From positions 19,027,423-19,091,422 of the forward strand of contig JADWOT020000004.1 in assembly GCA_036345935.2 (NCBI GenBank): a DNA stretch of 64,000 nucleotides, given 5' to 3'. Source of the stretch: Taenia hydatigena. Taxonomy: Eukaryota; Platyhelminthes; Cestoda; Cyclophyllidea; Taeniidae. Positions within the stretch are counted from its first letter, which is position 1, and each line of letters opens with the position of its first letter. The notes under the pieces are model-generated. The model searched no databases. It saw nothing but the letters and a program-made list of their open reading frames with translations, and was not told where the DNA came from. A program made the position numbers and the translations under genes. Below, piece after piece: positions 24,801-36,442 of the stretch.

Positions 24801-27800
24801 AAGTGCTAGTAATTTCGTAGTCTCCTAAAAAAGATGACATACACAAAGGTAAGTTGACATTGAGAAAGGCTCGAGTTATCGATGGCTGAAATCCTGACCA
24901 CGAAAGTCATTTGGGAAAACTTTTAAACAAGATGCCGCCCGACTCTTAACCGAATAAAGCCTTTGCTACCCTAAACAGAATGTAACTTTAAACAAATAAA
25001 AAAACTCTTAAAGAGAATTATTAGGACCATGAGTTCATCCCCCTAATTAGGCACATTCCCTCCCAAGTAACGAACAGTGAATCGCATTTTTGCGCGGATT
25101 CTTTGCTTCGGTTCAGTGGAGAACGCACTTGGCACATCGAGGAGGCGAAGTCCTCGCGCCTTTTTAACATAGCACACGACACTCAGCGTATCTTTTTAAT
25201 TTATTCGGGCGTGTTTCTTGATGTGTGAACAGGGAACGTGTCGAGCACATGGTTGCGATAACATGTCAATAAATGCTGTCCTAGTCAGGCACGGTAGCCC
25301 ACTTGTCTGACTATTTTGTAGCAGGGATTTGCGCTTCAACATCAACTAGTTACTGATTCACCAAGTTGAATTTTTGGCAAAATTTATATGTCTGTGTAAA
25401 ATGCCGGTGATATGGCATCTTGCGATGTTTTTGGTAGATGCTGATTTGATTTTTGCGAGTGTTTCACAAAATTGCTAATTATTTGTATGGTGAGATTTCA
25501 AAATTTATGAATTCCTTTAAAAAATTATATCAAGCTGACTAATAGCTTTTTACTCTACAACAGTAGTCTACTCATACATATTTACGTATTCTATGAATCA
25601 AAAGTGAGTTGCAAAATAAACTGTTAAGTATCTTGTTTAAACCCAGCGGTAAGCATTTTGGGCGTTGACTTGTTAAGCTAGTGAGCCAGTGGTATTATTT
25701 CTTCAGTTTATAAAGCTCAAGGAGGCGTTTTGTTGTTCCTTACAGTTGAAAAGACTATGTTCATAAATTCTTGAAAAAATACTTTTAAAAATTGTTTAAA
25801 TCCTGTAAAAGTTCAGCAAAATAGCAGCCAAATTTCCTCAGAGACATTTGGGACAATCTCTTTAAGCAACTCAAAACTATTTTGAAATAAATCTTTTACT
25901 TATATAATAACAGTAGAACTAAGTGCGCTAGAAAAGGAACGCTGCAACTCGTAGATCATATTTTTAACGTGGTCAATATTAAAGCCGTTATAAATATTGT
26001 CACGGCAAGAAATGCCAAGTTAAATTAGGCATTAGCTTTGAAGAGTGATTAAATAAGTGCGAAAAGGCCTGAAACATAATAGGCAATTATTGCAAGGTGG
26101 TGACGCGGTGCACCGCAGCAATTAGAAAAGTACTTCTCACCAGAGGCACCAGTACCACCCAAATCAATATCGCAGTAGAATGTTTCGCGTCACTGCTGCT
26201 AAATCTGTTAAACCTATGCACATTGGCTTGTACAAATTGAATCATAAGCTATTGCGAGGAATCAGGTAAGCTTTTTCCTTTCCCTGGACTATTTACGCTC
26301 TACCAAATCTCACAAGCTAGAAATTAGTTCAAGTGTGAACAATGTAAATACAAAGTAGGGTTTTGTGTTCTACGAGACTGATTATAAAGGCTGTCTTGTT
26401 AATAATTTTGTTTGTGTTATTTTTGCCTTTTATCGAAGTGAGATCTACCAAAAACACATACGTATTCTCTTAATTTATCAACTAATTGCCAAATAGTTGG
26501 GGTAGACCTGTGATTTGAGTAAAGAGGTGACTTTTATGAATGGTTCATCTTCTTGGTAATAGGAATCTTTCACTCAAAAGCTATCTGTATTTGGCTGTTT
26601 GTTGGGACAAGACTGCACTGGCAACCCACTGTTCCACCTCAGTGTTATACTTAATTCTAAAAATTATTCTCGCTAAGTTTAAAAGATAAGTGACAATAAT
26701 TGCATTGCACTTTATTTCCTTATAATCACGTGAAGAAAAGCACCAGTTGAGGTGCAGTGATGGGTTTTTTGTCTGCACTTTTTATGGCCGGCATTGCGAT
26801 TTTCAGTCACGGGTGCGGTTCACCTCCGTTTTTAATCAAACATGCTGCTGACTGACACAAAGGAAGGCCTTAAAGGTGCACACGCCTACCACCTTCCCGA
26901 CGTTAAATGTGATATGCAATGTTTATGCTATAATTATGGTTTATTTTGTAGCATTTTCAAGGGAAATGAATGTACTTATCCTCCTTACTGAGTGAAGTAA
27001 TACGAGGCATTTCGTCATAGAGGCTGCATTGAAGATTTCGTGACTGCTATTAACAGGTGGGTAGAAGTTGCATTTGGTGATAAAATGTAAGCCTTGTAAG
27101 TTGACAATCGAGAAACCAGGTCTATTACAGTAGTAATCAGGGTGACAAGTTGGTTGGACACAAAGTTACGCAACATTAAAAAGTGCAGTTCGGTTATGCC
27201 GGTGGTGGTGAACGCTTGAAAGAATGGATCGAAAAGGTACATTCTGTGCTGCTGAAAAGGCTAATTGCTGCAGGACTTTTGAGCACTGCTGTTAATGAGA
27301 CGTGCGCTGGGATGCTTTACCAAAACCCACTTTGTCTACTCAATAGCCGTCCTTTCTCCCTTCATTCCGCTCAAGTGGTTGGTCCGGCCTCATGATCCTG
27401 TTGCAGACAAAGCCATCTAGGGGTTGTAGACAGACGCAAAGTTCGAGTGCACCGTGACCTCTTGAATAAGTATATCTTCAACCCAACGTCTCCTATTCTT
27501 ATTCGTTCATCAAAATATGAACAGGTAATCACCTCTCACTCAAAAGGCTGTTACTGCTTTCGCTCTTAGTACATTAATTTTTAGGTCGTCTGTCAGAAAT
27601 CTGCATTACTGTTGCCAGCTCTACACATGATACGCGTTGCAGACAGATTGTTAGAGCTTAAAACAATATCACAGATGCGGTGCCTTCTCGATCAAATGAA
27701 AATAGTCGCATATTGTTTGATCTATAAGCATTAGCGCCAAGTACCAAAAAAAAAACACGAAAAATCTAGATTTGACGGTCGATCTCCCTCATTGACTTCC

Positions 27801-28839
27801 TTTTCTCATGGCATGAAACAGCAAAATGAATTTGAGAAGTCCATAGTGCGTCGGCGAGTGCCACACTTTTCAGTGTGTTGCGGTGGACCAACAAGACGCC
27901 CAGGCCACGACGCCTTCGAGGTGGACTCGGGCACAACAATGCATTGGGTTGGCGCTCAAAAACTTCTCCAACAAACCTTAGCATATTTCTAATAATCAGG
28001 TAAAATCGCATTTATTTCTTCCTTCTTGCGTAAATCCTTCCCAAACTATTTGATCACACAACCACAATAATAAATAAAATAAGTGGTGGGAACTTGGTCA
28101 AAAGTTATTTTGGCCGCAATTTGTGCAAAGCAGTGCAATGTATTTCTTCATTCAACTCCCTTCAAAGCCCACAAAGCGGTGCATCCTGTAAGCAGCTTGG
28201 ACCAAAATGATTGCGTCAATTAACCCTGCTTCCATCTCTGGGGCTTTTAAGGCAAAAGATGTAAGTTTCCAAGGCATACAATTTACCTTAAAATTCCGAT
28301 TCCTTAATTTAAATACTACTTTAGTAAAATCTTCTTATTTGTTGCATTTCTTGTTATTCTAAGGAGATGAAGGACTCGCCCTTGCATCACTGTTCCATTC
28401 GTCCGAGTTTCCCCACTTTTCAATGGTCCGGTCCAACAGCAGTAAGTAGATAACAAGGATCCCCAAATTAATCCAACGGTTAATCCGAGTACTTTCGGTG
28501 AGTGTTTATGGTCATTTTCGTGAAAGTGCCATTTTATTTTAGGACGTAAATTCATGCTAAGTTGCATGAGCTAAGAGTGCCTCGGGGCGATTAAACTGGA
28601 AGTTAAAAAAACTGCTATAACAGACATTCATTTTATAGCTTTAATTAGGAATCCACCAAGCAAACCACACAATGAGTTTTTCACATGATTTTACCAAAAT
28701 TTGGCCTAAAACAAACTGAGCCAAGACCAGATTGTAGAATGTGATGCGGAACTTAACTTAGTCTTACTGATTTAGAAGTCACGATAATTTAGGTGATTTA
28801 CATGACAAGATTATTTGTGATAAGCTCTAAAGTTAAGTA
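21859..28839. other. Intergenic, nothing recognised
   Basis: 7 kb, the longest stretch free of both LTR families between the two insulin-like genes. Short frames only. Confidence 0.5.
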
Positions 28840-29020
28840 TGCATTGCAAAATCTTTTTTTAATCATGGAGTTCAGTTAAGGGTCACTTGGTTGTTCACTG
28901 CAACCTCACCGAGTGGGCAGACCCCCGGCCATGGCGGCAGTCCCACTGCCTTCTGTGGCATTGCATATCCCATCCGAGCGTTGTCTCCTCTCGTCTGCAC
29001 AAAAGTCTCGGGGCCCAACA
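28840..29020 (+). repeat. Degraded solo LTR, TRIM family B
   Basis: The middle and end of the family B LTR are recognisable (GGCCATGGCGGCAG, then AAAAGTCTCGGGGCCCAACA). The first 60 bp are poorly conserved, so the left end is approximate. Confidence 0.55.
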
Positions 29021-32000
29021 ATACTGAAAAGCAATCGTCACTAGACCAAGCATTTTTAAAAGTACCAAAAAACCTTAATTTAAGATTATAAATTAAAAGT
29101 AAAGTGGATATACTGCTTACCGTTGTGGGCAATATTAGCAATAGGTTGGCTAGCAGAATCCTTGAGACATTTCGACTAACGCAACCTTAATGCCTCATTG
29201 GCATCGTTAGTGTACCACCTACGATTCTGAAGTAGTCAGTCAAACCTCGGCTAGAAAAAGCCTTGAGAAAAAAATCAACTTTCTTTTGGCCGAATGCATC
29301 TTGCATTCGTATTAATGGCGTTCTAATCTGTGCCAATTTAGCTATGACTTACTACTCGAAATTCGGCTCGAGCTCGGCACATTTGTGACGTCGAGCTCGA
29401 ATAGGAAAGGAGGGGCGTCACATTTGTGTGACGTGTTAAGCATTTCGAACTTGCATTACATCATCGCCAATCAGTGTCACAAGTGTTGAATTATTGGAGA
29501 ACACACGTAAAGGGCTTTTCATGCCCAAGGTGACGCCACGATCACCTCATTCTGCTCCTCTTCCATTCTTACCGGACTATTTATCACGATCTAGTAAACA
29601 TCTTGCGTAATTTTAGTCAATTTTTGGGACTTTTTTAAACTGGCACGACAGTTGAGGAATAAATGTCTTGCCAGAGTACATTTACTTCGACTGTCTGCTC
29701 ACTCAATGTTTGCATGGGTTGATGAAGCATTTATGTGCACATTATTTTCCGAAGAAAACATGCACAACCGACTTGTGATTACGTCGGAATTCTGGGTCAC
29801 CTCCAACGCGACAGACCATCTGGCTTTCACAGGTCTTCATTACAAAACCACTTTATAAGGCATTTTTGTACAGCAAGTAATAAAAATTCGTTGCTACAAA
29901 TTATGCACACGAAATATTCTTCTCTTAAATAACTTCCTTACATCAATCTCATGCGGTTTTGCCTTTTGGAGTGTCAATTCGGGTGTTCAAAAATTCGCCG
30001 TCTTCAATTGCTCCTAAAAATCTTTGAGCTTCCGCGAGCCAAACTTATTCTACACAAGTTACGCTGCTCTAATTTGAACAACCAAATTTGTGCACGTATG
30101 TTCTCCAAGACCTCAGGGAGGAGATTAAGTCTTCTTCTCCTTCTTCTTCTTTTTCTATTTTTGTAGACACAAGAAGCTTATCAATCATTAAGACCGCACA
30201 AAACGTGCTATTTACCTCACTTGAACTAATTGGCAAAACGTCTTGCCTTTTCCGCCTGTGGTGTGCTTAAAAATGACGACACCTCACAACAATTGGCTCT
30301 GCTGTAATGCGGTTGCTAATCGTGTTACAGGCTTCTAATCCATCAATTAGTCAGAAGTGAGTGGTCTTGCAGAGACCCCCCACTCACTCATCGTCGCTGG
30401 TGAAGTCCTATGCGTGAGAGGGATTCCATCTGGTCTCCTGTTCTCCTCATTGGCCTGTAAGTGGACTTTTCTACTCTCTGAGTCTGCATGGCTTCCAATT
30501 CCTTAAACTCTCCAAACATGTTCGAGCTCTAACTAATAAGATCTAACGACTATAAAGGTTCATAAAATTCTCATTAGTTAATTTTACGTATTTAATGTTT
30601 ATATCGCGTCGTATTCCCACTTTGTACCCGGAGACGGAGAAAATCTTTTTTTGAAGCCTTACTGTTTGGAATTGAATACGGTCGCTCTCGTAGAATTATA
30701 CATTTTATTTCCTTTGAGAGTGTCCTTGTTTTTTTCCATGGTGTAAACAAGCCATGTTGGTTGGTCTGACGGCTGGGCACACTTATTATGTGGCAGCATA
30801 GAAGATAGCGTGTGCCACCCTCTCCTGCGGCACAGGTCTGCCTCGTGGTTGCAGCGCTGCTTTTGTGGAGGACAAGCCACTTGACTTATTGTGTGCATGA
30901 GGATCACTCCGTTAAAAGTAACTGTGCATTTTTTGCCGTTTTACAAAATTTTAGTAATATAAGTATGTTCATCCTTTGTGTCAATGCTTTCTGCTTGCCC
31001 TCATAACTTAACAAGCGGCCTGTGTCTGTGCCCACCGAATTCACCGCGTCCACTTGGTTAAGTCGGGTGGAGCCAGATAATGGCGACCCCAAAAAACTTT
31101 GCCGGGACGCTTGAGATACCTTTATGTAATCAATCGTTTACTTTGTTGTTTAATTTTATGCAAAAAAACTTGTTCTCCTTTAAAATCGTCTCAAACTGTA
31201 ATTGATATGCGACAATAAGTGATGACCCCCAAATCCCATTGACATGACCTTGTTCAACAAACGCGCCTCATTGTCTATTTTGTTAACTAATCTAGCAAGT
31301 AAATTTTTTGTTGCAGTCTAGATCCCAATTTTATTGTGCCAATTACCAGACATTCGAAGCTTCGGTAGATTCAAAGTTTTTCACCCCGAAAGAAACAACC
31401 TATTTCCCAAAAATGGGTTATTCCATATTTGATTGATTCTAACCAGTCAATAAAATTTTATGTCAGAAAAGAAAAAAGAACAAATTACTACAAGTCGCTA
31501 ATGAAAATCTTCACAAAATTTGAAACTTAATACAGATTTGTCGGTCAAAATGCTAATAAATCAATCATTTTAGTTGGCATTTAAAATAAATTTCACGTTT
31601 ATATTCGATATTCTTTCCGACTTTTATAATTAAATAGACGTAAAAACTATGCAAACTTGTAAAAATAGACATCTCTATTACCCACCTTCATTTTGGAAGG
31701 CGGCACGAGCTTCCTGTGAAGTACATTTTGTGCAAAGCATTTTGTCGCCAGCTCTTGTCACCTCCACTTCTGCTTACTTTGGCCTCCCAACTGTTTGGTC
31801 TCCTTCACACGTGAGAGGGAAATCGCTTACTCGTGCTTGGGTTAATCCTTATCCCGCATTTTTATCCCACCCATGACTGTTGTTTAGGCTTCGGCAAGGG
31901 AACAACTTTGTCTGTGCTTCATCACACGCGCGCCACGCTAGCGCAGTCTTTCGGCGATGAGGTGGCGTCTGTCTCTGAAGAGTGGGATGAACAGTGTTGG

Positions 32001-33007
32001 TAGTAGATCGTCTAGAGATAATTAATGACGTGTTCGTTCGCTAAATGGACGTCGCAGTGCAGCAGTGCATTCTCATCACAAGTCAGTCAGCAAACAACCT
32101 TAAAAATTGGGCACGTTTTGTAATGCATGTGAATTGAATAAAGGACAGCGAATCGGTAGTCTGCGATCAAGCGATACTTATTTTCACGCCGTAGTTTTCA
32201 CAAATTTTTCAAATTTTATTTGACCATTTGCTCACTAATAAAAAATTGAGTCTTGGGTGAAGGCATCAATACCTCCACTTAACCGAAAATATGCGATTTT
32301 CTTCATGAGAGTGGTCCGTTCTGATTTTGCGCATCCAACTTTCTCCAAATACAACGCAACCGATTTGAGACTAAGGTGACCTCGCCTCGTAAAGCAAACA
32401 AGCTCATATGCCAGCACGTTCAACTGCCACCTTATGGCGGAGGGGCTCGGAATATGAGGAAAAAAGATTGTTACAAACGCGTTAACAGACTCTGTTCCTA
32501 TAAGTTACCGCATATCTATTTATGCTTTCCGACGTATGCGTTTTGCCAGCCCCAAGAATCTAAAGTCAGTGCCACAAATTACACCGAAAACTGAATGGAC
32601 CGTCTTAATAGCTTAATGTACTCCGGAACATCTCCTCAATAATCGAATTAGCATCTCATAACTTAACAACTTAAATTACTTTTATGCCAATTTGACGTTC
32701 AGTTTGAATGTAACTAATTTTGTTAAAGTGAAGGAGCAGATTTTAGGCAAGACTGCACACAGACCGAATTTCCCCGTACCTTCGCTTCCATTTCTCTATT
32801 ATCTCACCTAGAAAATGTATTTTTATTTGCTTTTACTCATTTGTTGTAGATTTCGCCTCAATTTTTGCATACGATACAATTTAAACCAGTGCGAGAACCT
32901 TTTCGCAGAAAAGATGGAAATGAGATGTTTAATTGTTCCTTGAAAGGAACCATCATTTCGTTTCAAATTCACCTCGACATCGTGTGAAGTGCTGGAAGCA
33001 GAAGGAA
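29021..33007. other. Upstream of insulin-like gene B, mostly unrecognised
   Basis: Contains the TGACGTC-bearing palindromic patch at 29359-29432 and short polypyrimidine runs near 30130. No gene seen. Confidence 0.5.
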
Positions 33008-33060
33008 TATACACACACGCACGAAGGCAAGAACGCAGGCACAAACATACACGCACGCAC
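33008..33060. repeat. Imperfect (CA)n tract upstream of insulin-like gene B
   Basis: ACACACGCACG and ACACGCACGCAC units, 60-110 bp before the TATA box. Confidence 0.85.
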
Positions 33061-33080
33061 TTTACGCCCCAGTCCGAAGT

Positions 33081-33087
33081 GATTGGC
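33081..33087 (-). promoter_or_regulatory. Inverted CCAAT element of insulin-like gene B
   Basis: GATTGGC reads GCCAATC on the - strand. It lies just upstream of the TATA box, as in gene A. Confidence 0.5.
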
Positions 33088-33119
33088 TACGAGTGGTTTG
33101 AAGGCGAAATTGTCGCCAC

Positions 33120-33125
33120 TATAAA
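33120..33125 (+). promoter_or_regulatory. TATA box of insulin-like gene B
   Basis: TATAAA, 39 bp after the GATTGG motif and 73 or 130 bp before the two candidate start codons. The 130-bp spacing to the second ATG equals the spacing in gene A. Confidence 0.7.
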
Positions 33126-33192
33126 GCCGCCGCTTCACCACGAATCAAGGGTGCTAGAGCCCTTACTTTACCAAGATCCCCCGTCTTCAAGA

Positions 33193-34188
33193 ATGCCTCG
33201 TCCCTTCCACCCCGCTTCGGCTGATTCACCCACTCTCTTTCCCGATCCGATGATTATCACCAGCACCGCCTCCTCGCATCGTTTCATTATCGCGATGTTA
33301 ATGACCATTTCATTAGTGAATTCCTCACCTCTGCTGGACACTCTCAACGGAGGTGTGAGTTCTGTCGACCAGAGAACAACCTATGTTCCAAATTCTGATA
33401 TGGAAAAACAAAACAACATCTCTGATCCACGACGAATCATGTGTGGCTACCAGTTGATCGTCAACCTCAAAATGCAGTGCGGAGACCGAGGAACATTTTC
33501 GCCCTACGAACGGGGTCCGCGCATCAAACGAGGCCTTCGGTTGGGTAAGAATCGAGAATTCACCAAACTAAAGTTGGAAAGTGACCCATGTTAAGAGTGT
33601 GGAATCAATACACAAATGGGGTTACCGATACCGCCAAAATACCTAAGAATTTGACCTTAAAAACATGTTTAGTGTACACATCGAACCCACTTCTAGTTTC
33701 CCTATTTGGAAATTAATGTCCCTTATTAATTTTACCTAAGTATGGGGGCGTAAGATTGTGCTTTCCGCATGTTTGTCGCAAAATAAAAACTGGGCGCTTG
33801 ATTAGGACATTTTCAAGGGTAATCTAAGTGAAAATAATTTGAAAGCTTAACTAGTCTTAAAGTATTGCGAAGAGGATCATTAATCATTTGACCTCATAAG
33901 GCCAACTTGATGAACAATCAGTAGTGAATATGTTGTGGAAATTGCATTACTTCTGCAGTCTTCGTTCGATGGAATTTTGAAGCAGAGCTCATGATTAGTC
34001 CTGTCTGTCACCATTTACAACAATCAGGTAGACCTGCGTCGTTATACAGTCCACTGAAGAGTCGAGGACGAAAGCATGACGATTTTTGCTCGATTTATCT
34101 TCGCTATGAACCTTACACCATCGTCACGGAGTGCTGCTGTCGTGGCTGTACGCGTCGATTTTTGGAGCAGTTCTGTGCAAAGGGCTGA
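33193..34188 (+). CDS. Insulin-like peptide precursor B (two exons)
   Basis: A paralogue of the insulin-like gene at 13 kb, on the same strand. Exons are 33193-33544 and 34028-34188, and the 483-nt intron is GT-AG in phase 1. The product is 170 residues from the first ATG, which has A at -3, or 151 from an in-frame ATG at 33250, which opens more directly into the hydrophobic segment FIIAMLMTISLV; the choice is open. The B chain reads IMCGYQLIVNLKMQCGDRG followed by TFSPY. Basic sites IKR and GRK flank the C-peptide. The A chain is DDFC...YLRYEP...CCCRGC, eight residues, C, with the same two additional cysteines as gene A. An NIS sequon lies just before the B chain. A TATA box is 73 bp upstream of the first ATG. 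Insulin-family identity is near certain. Confidence 0.92.
33545..34027 (+). other. Intron of insulin-like gene B
   Basis: The donor is GTAAGA and the acceptor is TTACAACAATCAG, in phase 1 at the same C-peptide position as in gene A but 483 nt long. It contains no repeat of either LTR family and no open frame of note. Confidence 0.88.
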
Positions 34189-36279
34189 ATTGTTGTCTCT
34201 CAACCTCCTCCAACTCCTTGCTCTCCCTCTCCTCCCAACTCCTCCCTCCCCTATCATTAATCTTTATTTTTGTAAAAGCCATGTTCACCTACCATTTCCT
34301 CCTTAATCCATCAGGCATTTGTATAGATCTCCAATTATCCCTCCGTGTATAAAGCCTCGTCGACTAACTTACCAGATTACCATGCATTTAAAATGATATA
34401 AAGTGATTGAGATTTGGTGTGGATTTCTACGACATTCCAAGTTTTATGAAACGAAGGAAACTTTGAGGTCGTCTCTTAGCTTCAAAGAGTTGAGGTTGGT
34501 ACTGTCCAACTTCACGCAATTTTGGGGAATGTGCGTGTGTGTGCATGCACAAGAGACTGCAAATTTCTGGGGCGGGAATGAAACTCTGACTTTAAAGTGG
34601 AGGATTGAGCCCTGCCTGTAACAAAGACTCATTGCCTTCAAGGTACTAACAAGCTTATTCAAGGGTTCATTAACTGCGGTGCAACTCATTTCACAGTGCG
34701 CATAGTCAGTATTCCACAAAACATTTCAGTAAGTATTCCTCAAAGCCCAATTTCCAGATGCTTTAAACGGTCTGTTAGTTGCTTAACACAAAGAATACCC
34801 TGGCGTTGTATTGAAGTAGGTCTCGAAATTGGTTGGTACAATGTAGAAAGCAGCCTGTGGATACAAAAGGCACTAAAGTATGCATTTAGCTGTCTAACCT
34901 TGCAACAAAACGGTACAGTTCGCGTCGTACGCCATAAAACCGTTCCGCATTAACAAATGTCCGCCTTTTCTCACTGTTTGACCGTTGGGCCTTGGAGTTA
35001 ATTAGAAACGGAAAAGGAAAGGGCAGTGAAATTAACACTATCTTTCTCAAGCAAGGAAAGCATGAATCACTTCTGCTTTCCCATTTCGAAGCGAAAAAAG
35101 AAGGAAACGATAGCTGCCGGCTTTGCAGACTGCTAATACGCTAGGGAATGCAATTCAAAGGTAAATAGAGGATGAAGAATTGCGAATTTACGTCGGTCGA
35201 CCTTCAAATAAATGCCTCTGTAATTACACTTCAAAGTAAACAAACAAAGTCAAATATTTTATTCATGTGATCTGCTAGTCAAGTCAAGTGTCACAATACA
35301 AATGCACAGAGATTAATCGTTCAAAAAAAATCATTAAGAAGACACAAAAATGCAAAATGCTATGCCACTGCCCCATTTATCCAAACTGATGTAATTTTGA
35401 GATGGTTAAAAGTTTTAACACACACATTTCCTTGCTTGAGGTCTAGCTGACAGTACAAAGAAGTGTTGGGCTTTTGTCCGGGCCCGAATTGGCCAGCTAA
35501 CAAGCGAAGTGAAATTTTCACTGACAGACTAAGGCGAGCCCACACTTTACATTAGCCGAGCCGTTCACAGTTTTATGTATGTGTAAAGTGCGGACTCTGG
35601 CAAGAAGAAGGAAACATTACATACACTTAATGTGAGTGGTTAATGTGCCAATTCAGTGGGTCCATCCCTCTCCGCATTGACTTGCTTGCATTTCACAGGC
35701 CATTTTTACAAAAAAGACCCATATATGGGTGCAGATCAGGTAAAATACTTCTAGTCAAATGTTAAGAAACTTTTTCAACTTTCTCACAAAATTCTTAAGA
35801 TGTCAAGAAAGGATATAACTGATAAAATGTCGCCTTCAAGATGCGAGCTCAGTGTACTTTTCTCGTATGAATGACCCTAAGTGTGACATTTATAGCATTC
35901 CTTGAATGCTGGTGCAATACAATGGGACCGCATCGCCGATGCGTACTTCCAACTGAAATGGGCCTTTCGTTTACTTATTCGCTCACGGGAGCTAGGTGTG
36001 TACTCTCTGCATGCCATACAGATAAACTTTGCCCTTTAGGATGCGCTAATAAGAATAATTGCATTTGTGAATCAAAATTACATTATTAACTCGCCTTATT
36101 TTTGCGCTTAAAGTCCCTCGAAATGCGGAATATTTTGACTCTCCTCAGAAAGCACGTTCTCGCGATCACAAGGGGCGTATATTTGTTCTCAGAAAAAGGT
36201 GCCCTCAATATTTACGATCATATTAGAAGCTTTCCATGAGGTATTATAGCAATCTCCCTTAAATACAGATTTAGACAAT
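34189..36279. other. Downstream of insulin-like gene B, nothing recognised
   Basis: Begins with a pyrimidine-rich stretch (34195-34255) after the stop codon. No gene seen. Confidence 0.5.
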
Positions 36280-36284
36280 AAAGT

Positions 36285-36437
36285 TGCAATGCGTTGTTTG
36301 TTCTGACTGTCGGTTTCGGTTTCGGTTGCTGGCTGAGGTGGCCATATTACCTAATCCGCGTGGGCTGGTCTCCAAGCCCCATTCCCTCTGTTCATTCAAT
36401 ATATACTTTTCCTTCAAGGGAGTCTTGGAACGCTGCA
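36285..36437 (+). repeat. Solo LTR, TRIM family B, with perfect target-site duplication
   Basis: 153 bp, from TGCAATGCGTTGTTTG to GAACGCTGCA. Flanked on both sides by AAAGT (36280-36284 and 36438-36442). This fixes the LTR ends for the family. Confidence 0.88.
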
Positions 36438-36442
36438 AAAGT

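Noticed and set aside
27183..27395. + strand frame with GYAGGGERLKEWIEK
   Set aside because: The start appears protein-like but the rest is not; no splice sites or neighbours support it.
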